From Planctomycetota bacterium (GTDB lineage: Bacteria > Planctomycetota > Planctomycetia > Planctomycetales > Planctomycetaceae), in the NCBI GenBank assembly GCA_014584345.1, contig JACTNB010000021.1:1-64000 (forward strand): a stretch of DNA of 64,000 bases. Reading direction: 5' to 3'. How positions within the stretch are numbered: the first letter of the stretch is position 1; every line of letters begins with the position of its first letter. Under the pieces are notes generated by a model, which saw nothing but the letters and a program-made list of their open reading frames with translations, was not told where the DNA came from and ran no database searches. A program made the translations under genes and the position numbers. Positions 33,934 to 42,113 of the stretch are shown here, in pieces.

Positions 33934-35871
33934 TTATCCTCCCCCGAGCACGGATAAATCCGCGAATCGGATATATACCGAGAGCACCAGCAGAATCAAT
34001 AACAGGCCTAACGGCCAGGCGAGTTTCCAGGGGGTCATGTCGATGTCCCCACTGGCCTGCTGTTCCCAGGCGTTTTTCAGCGGACTGAGATATCCCAGCA
34101 GCAGCATGAGGACAATCAGGCTGGCAAACACCGCCCCCAGGAAATGAAATTCATGCAGACCATTGACATAAGCTTTGAGTGCCGGCACGAAATATCCCCC
34201 GGCAATTGCCAGAAACCCCAGCAGCAAGGCGATATTTGCGGCAAACGCGGGAACCCGGCGAGTCGTGATCCCGATCAGCACGACGGAAAATATCGGAATA
34301 AAATACAGACCATTCATTTTCTGCAAATACCCGAACAGACTGTCCTGCCCCGCGAGTAGGGGGGCGACCGTCATCGAGATTATCGCGATGATCGTACCAA
34401 AGATTTTGCCCGCCTTGATGACCCGGGTTTCGCTGGCATCCGGGTGCAGCATCGATTGATACACGCCCAGGCTAAACAACGTCGCCGTACTGTTCAGTGC
34501 GGAATTGAAGGAACTTAAGATCGCTCCCACGATGACGGCCGCCAAAAAACCCGTCAGCACCGGGGGCAGCACTCCCCGTACGAGTGTACCATATGCCACA
34601 TCGCGACGCCGCGGACCAATCAGTGGAAGGGCAGCCGAACTGGCGGCATCGCGATGCACGGCCAGTTCCGTTCCGCGCTGCGTGACTACGTCCCCTTGGC
34701 GGAGCACCTTGAGCACGTTGAGGGGCGTGTTTCCGTGCATCACGTGCCGGCCTTCGAAGTTCGCCAGTTCGGCGGAGGTAAGCGACCCGAACGTTTCATC
34801 CGTGGTTTGCAGTAAATCGCCAGCGATCTTCCCATACAGCGTGACTGTTTCTTGCACGCCGGGACCGCTAGTCCTGCCAATTAAGGCAACGGGTTCGGTA
34901 ATCACATCTCGAATCACTTCCAGTTTTCCGTCCACGCGGTAATTGCCGTACAGGTGAAACGCCGCGATACCCGGAAATACCAGGATAATCGGGGCGAGCA
35001 CCTTCAAACTGCCCGCCAGCAATACTCCCTGCTGCCCCTCGCGCAGGGACGAGGCACCAAAGGTGCGTTGAATAATCTGCTGATTCGTGCACCAGTAAAA
35101 CAAATTCAGCAACAGCACTCCCGTAAACAACGTACTGAAGGGTACGGATGACTGCGGGCTTCCCAGTGAATTGAATTTTTCGGGGTGCGCGCTAAACAAC
35201 AGGGGCAATGCCTGGAAAGGGGCCTCCGGAGAGATCTTCTGAAAGGCAAACCACGTTATTAACACGCCTCCCACCAGCAGGCCGAAGCCGTTCAAGGTGT
35301 CGGAAACGGCAACCGTTCGCAAACCTCCGTAAATCGCGTAAATCGAACCCAGAATGCCGATCAGCCAGATCGTGAACCACAACGCCGCCGTTTCATTCTG
35401 GAAACCGAACAATGTTCGAATATCGAGAATGGAATTCAATCCCGTGGCACCCGAATACAGCACGATCGGCAGCAGGATTCCCGTATAGGCGATGATGAAA
35501 ATCAGCGATGTGATTACTCGGGTGTGATGGTTAAAGCGAAGTTCCAGAAACTCGGGAATGGTCGCGATGCCGCTCTTCAGATATCTTGGCAGAAAAAACA
35601 GGGCCATCACCACCAGCGACATTCCGGCGATCACTTCCCACGCCATCACGCACAAACCATCGCTGAAGGCGGCTCCATTCAACCCCACGAGTTGCTCCGT
35701 GGAAAGATTCGTCAGCAGCAGCGACCCGGCAATGTAGCCACTGGTGAGCGTGCGTCCCCCCAGAAAATAGCCCGAAAGCGTATCATGTCGGTCCCTGCGT
35801 GTAAGCAGCCACGTCAGCAGGCCCACCAGCGATGTGAAAAAAATGAAGGTTCCCAGCGTTAGCGCGTGCAT
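33934..35871 (-). CDS. Sodium:solute symporter (SSS/SGLT-like) with a large hydrophilic insertion
   Basis: A 645-residue member of the SSS family. ATG 35871 (MHALTLGTFIFFTSLVGLL) is chosen; the frame extends to 35985 but that overlaps the terminator of the next gene. Motifs include GYFLGGRTLTSGYIAGSLLL, IYAIYGGLRTVAVSDTLNGF and AILSSFNSALNSTATLFSLG, the sodium-site helix. Thirteen or fourteen helices are expected. Between the helix ending GIAAFHLYG and VRGVLPPVLTGFLAAVIVGA lies an unusual ~110-residue hydrophilic stretch (about residues 330-450). The substrate may be a sugar, sugar acid or inositol; it cannot be decided here. The downstream antiporter gene lies in the same direction. Confidence 0.87.
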   Translation of the reverse strand: MHALTLGTFIFFTSLVGLLTWLLTRRDRHDTLSGYFLGGRTLTSGYIAGSLLLTNLSTEQLVGLNGAAFSDGLCVMAWEVIAGMSLVVMALFFLPRYLKSGIATIPEFLELRFNHHTRVITSLIFIIAYTGILLPIVLYSGATGLNSILDIRTLFGFQNETAALWFTIWLIGILGSIYAIYGGLRTVAVSDTLNGFGLLVGGVLITWFAFQKISPEAPFQALPLLFSAHPEKFNSLGSPQSSVPFSTLFTGVLLLNLFYWCTNQQIIQRTFGASSLREGQQGVLLAGSLKVLAPIILVFPGIAAFHLYGNYRVDGKLEVIRDVITEPVALIGRTSGPGVQETVTLYGKIAGDLLQTTDETFGSLTSAELANFEGRHVMHGNTPLNVLKVLRQGDVVTQRGTELAVHRDAASSAALPLIGPRRRDVAYGTLVRGVLPPVLTGFLAAVIVGAILSSFNSALNSTATLFSLGVYQSMLHPDASETRVIKAGKIFGTIIAIISMTVAPLLAGQDSLFGYLQKMNGLYFIPIFSVVLIGITTRRVPAFAANIALLLGFLAIAGGYFVPALKAYVNGLHEFHFLGAVFASLIVLMLLLGYLSPLKNAWEQQASGDIDMTPWKLAWPLGLLLILLVLSVYIRFADLSVLGGG

Positions 35872-35951
35872 CGGGCAAGACCTTTGTCGAGTTTCAATAA
35901 ACCTGTGTAACTCCCAGGCGTTTGGCCAGTCCCCCGGGCGAAACGCGAGAA

Positions 35952-35981
35952 AAAGCCATTCCGTCGCCACGGAATGGCTTT
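35952..35981 (-). terminator. Intrinsic terminator of the peroxiredoxin gene
   Basis: A perfect 12-bp stem (aaagccattccg / cggaatggcttt) with a six-base loop, followed on the minus strand by TTTTT. It lies 32 bases past the peroxiredoxin stop and is a textbook rho-independent terminator. Confidence 0.85.
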
Positions 35982-36012
35982 GCACGATTCGAGTGCCACC
36001 AACCTGCCTGCC

Positions 36013-36597
36013 TCAATTCAGGGATTTCAGTACCTGCATCACGGCCTGGCTATCCTCGGCTGCGTTTACCGAAGTATTCTTGTGCACGACCTTCCCGGAC
36101 TTGTCGATGACAAATGTCCAACGTGCGGTTGTCAGGGCGCGGGTCAGCGTATATTCCTTGTTGTCTACGGTTCGCTGGATGCTGCCCCCTTCGCGCGAGG
36201 GGACGCCAAATGCCTTGGCAACGGTTCCCTCGATATCTGCCAGCAGGGTGAAGTTCAGGTCGTGAGCCTTCTTGAACAACTGGTGATTTTCCACCGTGTC
36301 TCCACTCACGCCGATCACTTCCACTCCCTGTTCGGTAAACTTGGGCAGGTCATCGCGAAACGCGCAGGCTTGCTTGGTGCAGCCACCCGTCAGGTCGGCG
36401 GGATAAAAATACACGACGAGAATTTTCTTACCGACATGATCCTCGGACTTCCAGGTTTTCCCCTGGTCATCCTTCGCCGAAAACTGGGGCGCGGGATCTC
36501 CCACGGCAACGCCATCCGCGGCAAACGAGGGATTGCCAGACAGTCCACACAGCAGGCAAGTCACGGTCAGCAGGATACATGTTTTCTTAAGTGTCAT
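36013..36597 (-). CDS. Exported Bcp/AhpC-type peroxiredoxin
   Basis: A 194-residue peroxiredoxin. ATG 36597 is chosen: a strong AAGGAG lies six bases upstream and a signal peptide begins at once (MTLKKTCILLTVTCLLCGLS, cleavage near SFAA). The peroxidatic Cys73 and resolving Cys78 are in LTGGCTKQACAFRDD, the Bcp (PrxQ) arrangement with five residues between the cysteines. GVSGDTVENHQLFKKAHDL and TFVIDKSGKVVH are conserved. It reduces hydrogen peroxide and alkyl hydroperoxides using a thiol partner, here in the periplasm, which differs from the usual cytoplasmic Bcp. A single gene with its own terminator. Confidence 0.92.
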   Translation of the reverse strand: MTLKKTCILLTVTCLLCGLSGNPSFAADGVAVGDPAPQFSAKDDQGKTWKSEDHVGKKILVVYFYPADLTGGCTKQACAFRDDLPKFTEQGVEVIGVSGDTVENHQLFKKAHDLNFTLLADIEGTVAKAFGVPSREGGSIQRTVDNKEYTLTRALTTARWTFVIDKSGKVVHKNTSVNAAEDSQAVMQVLKSLN

Positions 36598-36800
36598 CGC
36601 GGGCTCCTTGGAAGGTAGGTATGCAAGTCGGGGGAAACGTCTTCCCATGAAAATACACTCTACCAATTCCGTCCTTGAGGTTGTAATGTACGGGCATAAG
36701 AACTTGATCAGGAACGAGGAGTTCGGGAATTCGGTTCGACTCGCGACATCCGTTTGCCTTCCCGGGCTGCAGGACTACGCCCCATTCGCCGAGGAATGAC

Positions 36801-39047
36801 TTGCTCATGCTGTTTCGAGGCCTGCTGTTCACCGTTGGTCTGACACTGTGCGCGACACTGGCGTTGTTCTACCTGGAATTCTCGGAACTGGTTTACTTGT
36901 CGCGTCCCGTTCGTCCAATTCTGCTGGGAATTCTCCTGCTGCTGCAAGCCGCAACCCTGACACTACTTGCCGGATATGCCAAACTGCGTCACTGGTCCCC
37001 TCGCAAGGAGATCACGCACGCCGGTTCGCTGGAGGCCACCCGGCAGGCGCTGGAAAGCGAACTGGAAGCCGTTGCCGCCAGAATCGATCTGCAGGAACGT
37101 AAACTTGCCGATCGCTTCCGCGCCATTCACGAGTGGATGGATTATCCCGTCATGCTCGATTTCCAGACGGGAAATCAATTTCCCGATCAGCGAATTTACC
37201 GCCAGGGAGCCGAGCATACTCCGGCCACGCGGCAACGGTCGCGGGAAGATCAACAGGTCCGGGAAATACTTGATGCCCAGGCCGAGCTGATTTACGAAAA
37301 AATTCGAGGCAACAATTATGCCCTTGAGGGGCGTTTTCAACCCCTGATGCTGCGCGATGACCTGCTGGATCTCGCGTCTCGCATCGCCCGCGTGTTTCAG
37401 CCGGAGTTGCAACAGCCGTTGCTCAACACCACGCCGGAACAGTTGGCGCGGGCATTGAATCGCATCGGACTGCATCTGCTGGTCGTGATGGATCAGTTGC
37501 CGCTGGATCTGAAATCCTACAATATCCAGAAAACCTACGAGACAATCCGGCAGGCAATCAGCACCTATGGAGCCTATCGCAAGGCATCCCCGTATCTGGA
37601 CTGGGCCTCCAAGGGGCTTTATTTCGGGCGCATGGTTACCAGTACGAATCCCATCGCGCTGGGACTGGTGTGGGGGGCAACCGAACTCGGAAAAATCGGG
37701 GCGAAAAAACTGGCCACGCATGTGATCGATCGCCAGGCGATAGGTTTGCTGCAGAGCCTGGTGCGTGTCGTGGGTTACGAAGTGGCTGCTATTTATGGGG
37801 GAGACTTTCGCTATCGCGACGCGAACTGGTGCTACGCGGTGGAACTGACACACATGCAGGCCGCCTTTCCCGCTTCCCGCGATAGCCTGCAATACGCCCT
37901 TCGCGAACTGGGGGGGCTGCAACTCCGCAATGAATACGATCGCCTCTGTGCCTACCGCTGCCTTGCCGCCGGGAAATTGCTGGACCGGCGGCAGACTCAT
38001 CCTGACCTGCTCACCGAACAGGAACGGATTCAAATTGTGGAACGACTGGAATTGGCCTACCGGGAAGTCTTGCACGGTCGCGTCTCGCCACAGGCGGGAA
38101 AATGGCAGCAGGGGGTGCAGGATCATCTGGGGCTTCATCTTTCCCTGCAGGGTGAAAAACCGAATCGCGGCGAGGGACAGCAAGCCTCACGCGATCGCCA
38201 GATCCTGAATTTTCTTCTGGCGTTCTTGAAAGAACTGAAATCGATCCCGGCGGATCGACTGGCGGAGCAGGTGGAAAAATTCGCGCTGTTCCACACCTTG
38301 GGGCTGCACGCAAATCCGGAGACCTATCGCGGCATGCTCGCGGGGGCCATCGCCGAACTCACGGAACAACCGTTTGTGGAATTAATTCCACCCGATCTGG
38401 AGCCGAACGACTCGCGAGTCGAGCCCTTTCTGGAAACATTATGTCGCTTGAATGCGGAACGTGCACCTCTGTCGACGGAAGCAGAGCAAGTGCTGCTGGA
38501 AACGGGTTTGTATTATCGCCGCCCATTCGAGCAGTGGGCCACGCGAATACTCGATGCATATCGGCACGTCGCTGCCTCTCAAATTCCAGTCTCCGCCCAC
38601 GCACATGCCAGGTTGGCTCGTGAGGCTTGTCGAGATTGCGCACGCGGTCTGGCTTTCCTGCAACAGGAAGGGCAACTGCAATTCGCCGATCTCGTCGATC
38701 TGTTTCCGCGGGTGAACGTCAGATTCGCCACCGGACCTTCGCCTCCGGAAATTCCCGACGAATCCTATTGCCTGGTGGTCGCCGTTCAGGGAACCTGGCT
38801 GATGCGTGTAGGGGGACTCGAAACCGAACCGGAAATTGTCTGGAAAGCCGACGGACATGTCCTGCTGGAGAATATCTCCAGTCTGATCACGGCGGAGGCG
38901 AAACTATCCGGTGGCGTCACGGAGAGTACCTGGGCTGGCCCTCCCATCGTTGAAATGACGCTGCAGGCTCCGATGACAGCTCGCTATCAGCCCTATTTTG
39001 CGGAACTGCTGAATCGTTTTCCGGGGCCACTTACCACGCAAACGTGA
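36801..39047 (+). CDS. Large membrane-anchored protein, unknown function
   Basis: A 748-residue protein. The TTG at 36801 has GAGG six bases upstream; ATG 36807 two codons later is the alternative. Two N-terminal membrane helices (LLFTVGLTLCATLALFYL and PVRPILLGILLLLQAATLTL) anchor it. A helical hairpin follows (ATRQALESELEAVAARIDLQ), then a ~600-residue mostly helical soluble domain with the conserved-looking segments NPIALGLVWGATELGKIGAK and VGYEVAAIYGGDFRYRDANW. The C-terminal ~80 residues are beta-rich. Nothing catalytic is recognised. Its central helical segment could be an EcsC- or DUF697-like bundle, but this is only a guess. It is preceded by the peroxiredoxin gene in the opposite direction. 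Confidence 0.72.
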   Translation: MLMLFRGLLFTVGLTLCATLALFYLEFSELVYLSRPVRPILLGILLLLQAATLTLLAGYAKLRHWSPRKEITHAGSLEATRQALESELEAVAARIDLQERKLADRFRAIHEWMDYPVMLDFQTGNQFPDQRIYRQGAEHTPATRQRSREDQQVREILDAQAELIYEKIRGNNYALEGRFQPLMLRDDLLDLASRIARVFQPELQQPLLNTTPEQLARALNRIGLHLLVVMDQLPLDLKSYNIQKTYETIRQAISTYGAYRKASPYLDWASKGLYFGRMVTSTNPIALGLVWGATELGKIGAKKLATHVIDRQAIGLLQSLVRVVGYEVAAIYGGDFRYRDANWCYAVELTHMQAAFPASRDSLQYALRELGGLQLRNEYDRLCAYRCLAAGKLLDRRQTHPDLLTEQERIQIVERLELAYREVLHGRVSPQAGKWQQGVQDHLGLHLSLQGEKPNRGEGQQASRDRQILNFLLAFLKELKSIPADRLAEQVEKFALFHTLGLHANPETYRGMLAGAIAELTEQPFVELIPPDLEPNDSRVEPFLETLCRLNAERAPLSTEAEQVLLETGLYYRRPFEQWATRILDAYRHVAASQIPVSAHAHARLAREACRDCARGLAFLQQEGQLQFADLVDLFPRVNVRFATGPSPPEIPDESYCLVVAVQGTWLMRVGGLETEPEIVWKADGHVLLENISSLITAEAKLSGGVTESTWAGPPIVEMTLQAPMTARYQPYFAELLNRFPGPLTTQT

Positions 39048-39281
39048 GTCGTATCCCCTGGGGGCACTGCAGGATGATGGAACCAAATCGGCTTCCTGCT
39101 AATGGTTCGTCTCGGCTTTGTTTGGCCTTGTGTAAAAGTTGCAATTCTGTGTGGCTGTAAATCATCTGTCCCGAGTTGGGCTGTACCTAAATTTGTCTCG
39201 TGTGCTATTGTCCTCTACGCAATCGGTCTCACTGTCGTCTCCACTTGAATACCCGGCACCCTCATCTCTCAGGACCCCGCG

Positions 39282-40121
39282 ATGGAACGTTCCGTTAAAG
39301 CCCGGCCCGCTGTTTTGCGTGCCCTGGGGGCGCACGATCCCCCCGAGGAAGTCTACATCGACGGCGAAGTTTTTCATCGCTACGACATCTACAAACACGA
39401 CTCCTGGGCTGCCACTGCGATGTACTCAGGGCCGCGTTTTGGCGTGGTTTGTAAATTCAATCGAAAGCAACCGATCGGTCTGATTTCCACCTCCTGGCTG
39501 GGACGTTTCCTGGCTCACCGGGAAGGGTTTGCATATACCCGTCTGGCGGATGTCTCCGGGATTATTCGAGGCTGCGGACCAGTACGGGTGGCTGGCATGC
39601 ACTGGCCCAACGCAGTAGCCCACGAATTCATGCCCGGGCACCCCCTGGGGGCCAGCGAACAGGTCAATGATGCCTTCTTTCCCGAGTTGCTGCGGACACT
39701 GCAAGCGGTTCACGCTCGCGGCTTTGCCTATGTCGATCTGCACAAGCGGGAAAATATTCTGGTGGGCGAAGACGGCAAGCCGTACCTCATCGATTTTCAG
39801 ATCTGTTATTTCGCCAGCCAACGCAGCCTGTTCTGGCCGATCTCTCGCCAGGTGCTGCGGTTGCTGCAGAAATCCGACCTGTATCATCTGTCAAAGCATG
39901 TGAAGCGATTGAGGCCCGATCAACTGGAATCCCTGGGGCTGGCGGATATCAACAAACGCCCCTGGTGGATTCGTGCGCATCGGCTGGTGGCCGTCCCCTT
40001 TCGCGAGGGGCGGCGCAGGCTGCTCACGTTGCTGGGGGTGCGAGGAAAATCGGGACGTTCCGCCACGGAAACCTTCGCGGAGCACGCTTTTCGCTGCGAA
40101 CAGGATAAAAATGCTGCCTGA
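39282..40121 (+). CDS. Kinase-like protein (RIO/LPS-kinase type fold)
   Basis: A 279-residue protein with a protein-kinase-like fold. VVCKFNRKQP holds a candidate ATP-binding Lys58. FAYVDLHKRENILVGEDG corresponds to the catalytic loop (Asp152, Asn158), and PYLIDFQICY supplies the metal-binding Asp171 in place of the usual DFG. Such compact kinases phosphorylate lipopolysaccharide core sugars (WaaP/KdkA type) or proteins (RIO type). Planctomycetes have an outer membrane, so a lipid A/heptose kinase role is possible. A basic C-terminal tail (FREGRRRLLTLLGVRGKSGR) could touch the membrane. It converges with azlD to the right. The kinase fold is well supported; the substrate is inferred. Confidence 0.75.
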   Translation: MERSVKARPAVLRALGAHDPPEEVYIDGEVFHRYDIYKHDSWAATAMYSGPRFGVVCKFNRKQPIGLISTSWLGRFLAHREGFAYTRLADVSGIIRGCGPVRVAGMHWPNAVAHEFMPGHPLGASEQVNDAFFPELLRTLQAVHARGFAYVDLHKRENILVGEDGKPYLIDFQICYFASQRSLFWPISRQVLRLLQKSDLYHLSKHVKRLRPDQLESLGLADINKRPWWIRAHRLVAVPFREGRRRLLTLLGVRGKSGRSATETFAEHAFRCEQDKNAA

Positions 40122-40131
40122 ACGGGCTCTC

Positions 40132-40440
40132 TCAACCCAACAGCCAATGGGTCCCCAGTATGGAAATCAGCAGCCCCACCGAAAGAGCACTGAGAATCCG
40201 TCCCGTGAAATAAAAAAACACCGCGGCCGAGCAGATCGCGGAGGTTTCCAGAAAGCTGCCGTTGATCAGTGAAGGGGCCAGCACTGCCGAAATGGCGCAC
40301 CCGGGCAACGTCTGGATGATGCGATACGTTCGCGAACCTTCGCGTATTCGCGTTCCCAGCAGATATCCTGCAATGCGCGTAAGGTAAGTCGCCAGCGCCA
40401 ATACACCGATGCCCATCCAGGTTGCGGTCTCACTGGGCAT
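40132..40440 (-). CDS. azlD: AzlD-family branched-chain amino acid export subunit
   Basis: A 102-residue membrane protein with about four helices (WMGIGVLALATYLTRIAGYL; CAISAVLAPSLINGSFLE). ATG 40440 has GGGAGAG just upstream and overlaps the end of azlC by 11 bases, as expected for translational coupling; the longer frame to 40503 would run inside azlC. AzlD-type proteins pair with AzlC to export branched-chain amino acids such as isoleucine and azaleucine. The pairing and overlap here are typical. Confidence 0.88.
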   Translation of the reverse strand: MPSETATWMGIGVLALATYLTRIAGYLLGTRIREGSRTYRIIQTLPGCAISAVLAPSLINGSFLETSAICSAAVFFYFTGRILSALSVGLLISILGTHWLLG

Positions 40441-41161
40441 CGTTCTCTCCCGTGGTGAGACCCGCGAATAGGGCACCAACGAGCACCCCCGCCAATATCG
40501 CAAGTTTCTGAGAGTAGAGCGAGGTCAGCGCCGATGCCACTCCCGCCAGCAGCCAAGGCCAGCGCGAGCCCCGAAAACCCCGCGACAGCATGATGATCAG
40601 CAAGGCCATGAAGATCGCCCCCATCGAACGCGTCGCGTGCAGCGTGACGTCATCGATCAGGCTCGCCATGCCCCAGCCCATCACGGTTCCCAAGACCCAA
40701 CTCGAGTAGACTACCGTCGAGCATCCCAGAAAGTAGCCAAATCGATTCCTTGCATCCTCGGCCTTCGTCGTCAACAGCCAGTTCAGGTCCGTCAGAAAAA
40801 ACAGTGTGAGCAACGGAGGACGGCTGACGGAACGCCCAAACACGCCGGGCAGCGTCAAACCCATCAGTACGTGACGGCTTCCCACCGAGAGTGCCGTCAC
40901 GGCCAAGGCCAAGTAGGGCAGCGGTTCATTCCAGATTTCCATCCCCGCAAACAGGACCGATCCTGCAAACACGATGACGGACATCACAACCCCCTGTTCC
41001 CCGCTGAAACCACGACTCAGCGCGGCTGTCATGAACAGGACCCCGAAGACAAAGGGAAACACACTGATTCGCACCGCAGCCATCGCGCCACGGCGGTAGC
41101 TATCCCGAAAATACTCGGTTGACCGGGGCGACACAGCGGGCTCTGGCGGAGTTTGGGACAT
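40430..41161 (-). CDS. azlC: AzlC-family branched-chain amino acid exporter
   Basis: A 243-residue membrane protein with about six or seven helices. GAMAAVRISVFPFVFGVLFM and IVFAGSVLFAGMEIWNEPLP are the characteristic N-terminal helices, and SVGSRHVLMGLTLPG is the conserved loop near the pore. With AzlD it forms the LIV-E-type exporter, which relieves overaccumulation of branched-chain amino acids. It is the first gene of a two-gene operon with azlD (11-base overlap). The upstream spacer to the HdeD gene shows no clear regulator site, and no Lrp-type regulator is adjacent. Confidence 0.9.
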   Translation of the reverse strand: MSQTPPEPAVSPRSTEYFRDSYRRGAMAAVRISVFPFVFGVLFMTAALSRGFSGEQGVVMSVIVFAGSVLFAGMEIWNEPLPYLALAVTALSVGSRHVLMGLTLPGVFGRSVSRPPLLTLFFLTDLNWLLTTKAEDARNRFGYFLGCSTVVYSSWVLGTVMGWGMASLIDDVTLHATRSMGAIFMALLIIMLSRGFRGSRWPWLLAGVASALTSLYSQKLAILAGVLVGALFAGLTTGENDAQ

Positions 41162-41363
41162 GATATTCAGGGGATTCGCTTCGACTTAAACTGCGTACGA
41201 CCCTGTTGTGCGGAATTGCCAGGGGCCAGCACATACGCCGTGGACGTTGCTGATGACGGAAAATGCTGAATTCAGGCTGGGAATTTTCCGCGGGGATTTC
41301 AGGGGTGGTTCTGGCTTGATGGACACGCGATATGCGGAACGTGTTCGGGGCGGTTTCTTGTGG

Positions 41364-41924
41364 TCATTCCTCCGGACGTCGCTGCTCTTGTAGAAATGTG
41401 ACGCGTTTTCCCAGGGCAAGCATCAGGGTTCCGATCAACAGCATTTTTAGCCCAAACAGTATGCCGATGGCCAGCGCGCCCGAGAGCGGATACTGACTCC
41501 ACAACAATATTCCCAGCAACAGGGAGATGGCCCCACCGAACAGCATCCAACCCCATCCGGGAGATGGGCGAATCTGTAGAGCGCCCCCCACTTCCAGCAT
41601 TCCATCCAGCAGCAGGTAAATCACCAGCACCACGGTTATCACTCCCGAGGCAAACAGGGGGTCCGTGACCATGATCAATCCGCAGACCAGCGTCAAGCCT
41701 CCCAGAAGCAACGAAATCAATCCCTGTTCCAGCTTGTAAAATGCCAGCGCGCCGATCAAGCGAAACAGACCAGCCAGAAGGACCAGGATCCCCACGAATA
41801 CCACGATCGACATGCCAACCAGCAACGGGGTCAGCAAGGAAACCACCCCCAGCAGTATCGTCAGAATACCGCAGAACTTGATATTGCCGGCCACCGACTT
41901 GGACGGGGAATTGCCGTGTGACAT
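41364..41924 (-). CDS. HdeD-family membrane protein
   Basis: A 186-residue protein with six membrane helices in three pairs (FCGILTILLGVVSLLTPLLV, IVVFVGILVLLAGLFRLIGA, SLLLGGLTLVCGLIMVTDPL). ATG 41924 is chosen because GAGG lies seven bases upstream and the longer frame adds unrelated residues. HdeD proteins belong to the DUF308 superfamily and in enterobacteria are linked to acid resistance at high cell density. In planctomycetes the role is unknown. Single gene downstream of pyruvate carboxylase in the same direction, with a ~190-base gap. Confidence 0.87.
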   Translation of the reverse strand: MSHGNSPSKSVAGNIKFCGILTILLGVVSLLTPLLVGMSIVVFVGILVLLAGLFRLIGALAFYKLEQGLISLLLGGLTLVCGLIMVTDPLFASGVITVVLVIYLLLDGMLEVGGALQIRPSPGWGWMLFGGAISLLLGILLWSQYPLSGALAIGILFGLKMLLIGTLMLALGKRVTFLQEQRRPEE

Positions 41925-42113
41925 GCTCTGCCTCTTCGTAATAATTAGAACTCTACGGAAGCGGATGCCGAATCCCCGACAGCCAGGAGGGAACTTCCCC
42001 TTCCAGCTTTTCCACAATCACTCAATACAGGCGGGCCCTGTCTCCGGTCACAAAACCGACAAGCCTCGCTCCAGGAACACTGCGATGACGAGAACCTCTC
42101 TCTGCCGCGAAGC

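Noticed and set aside
36963..38183. 406-codon minus-strand frame inside the 748-residue membrane protein gene
   Set aside because: The plus-strand frame is longer, has membrane helices and an acceptable start; the minus frame has neither.
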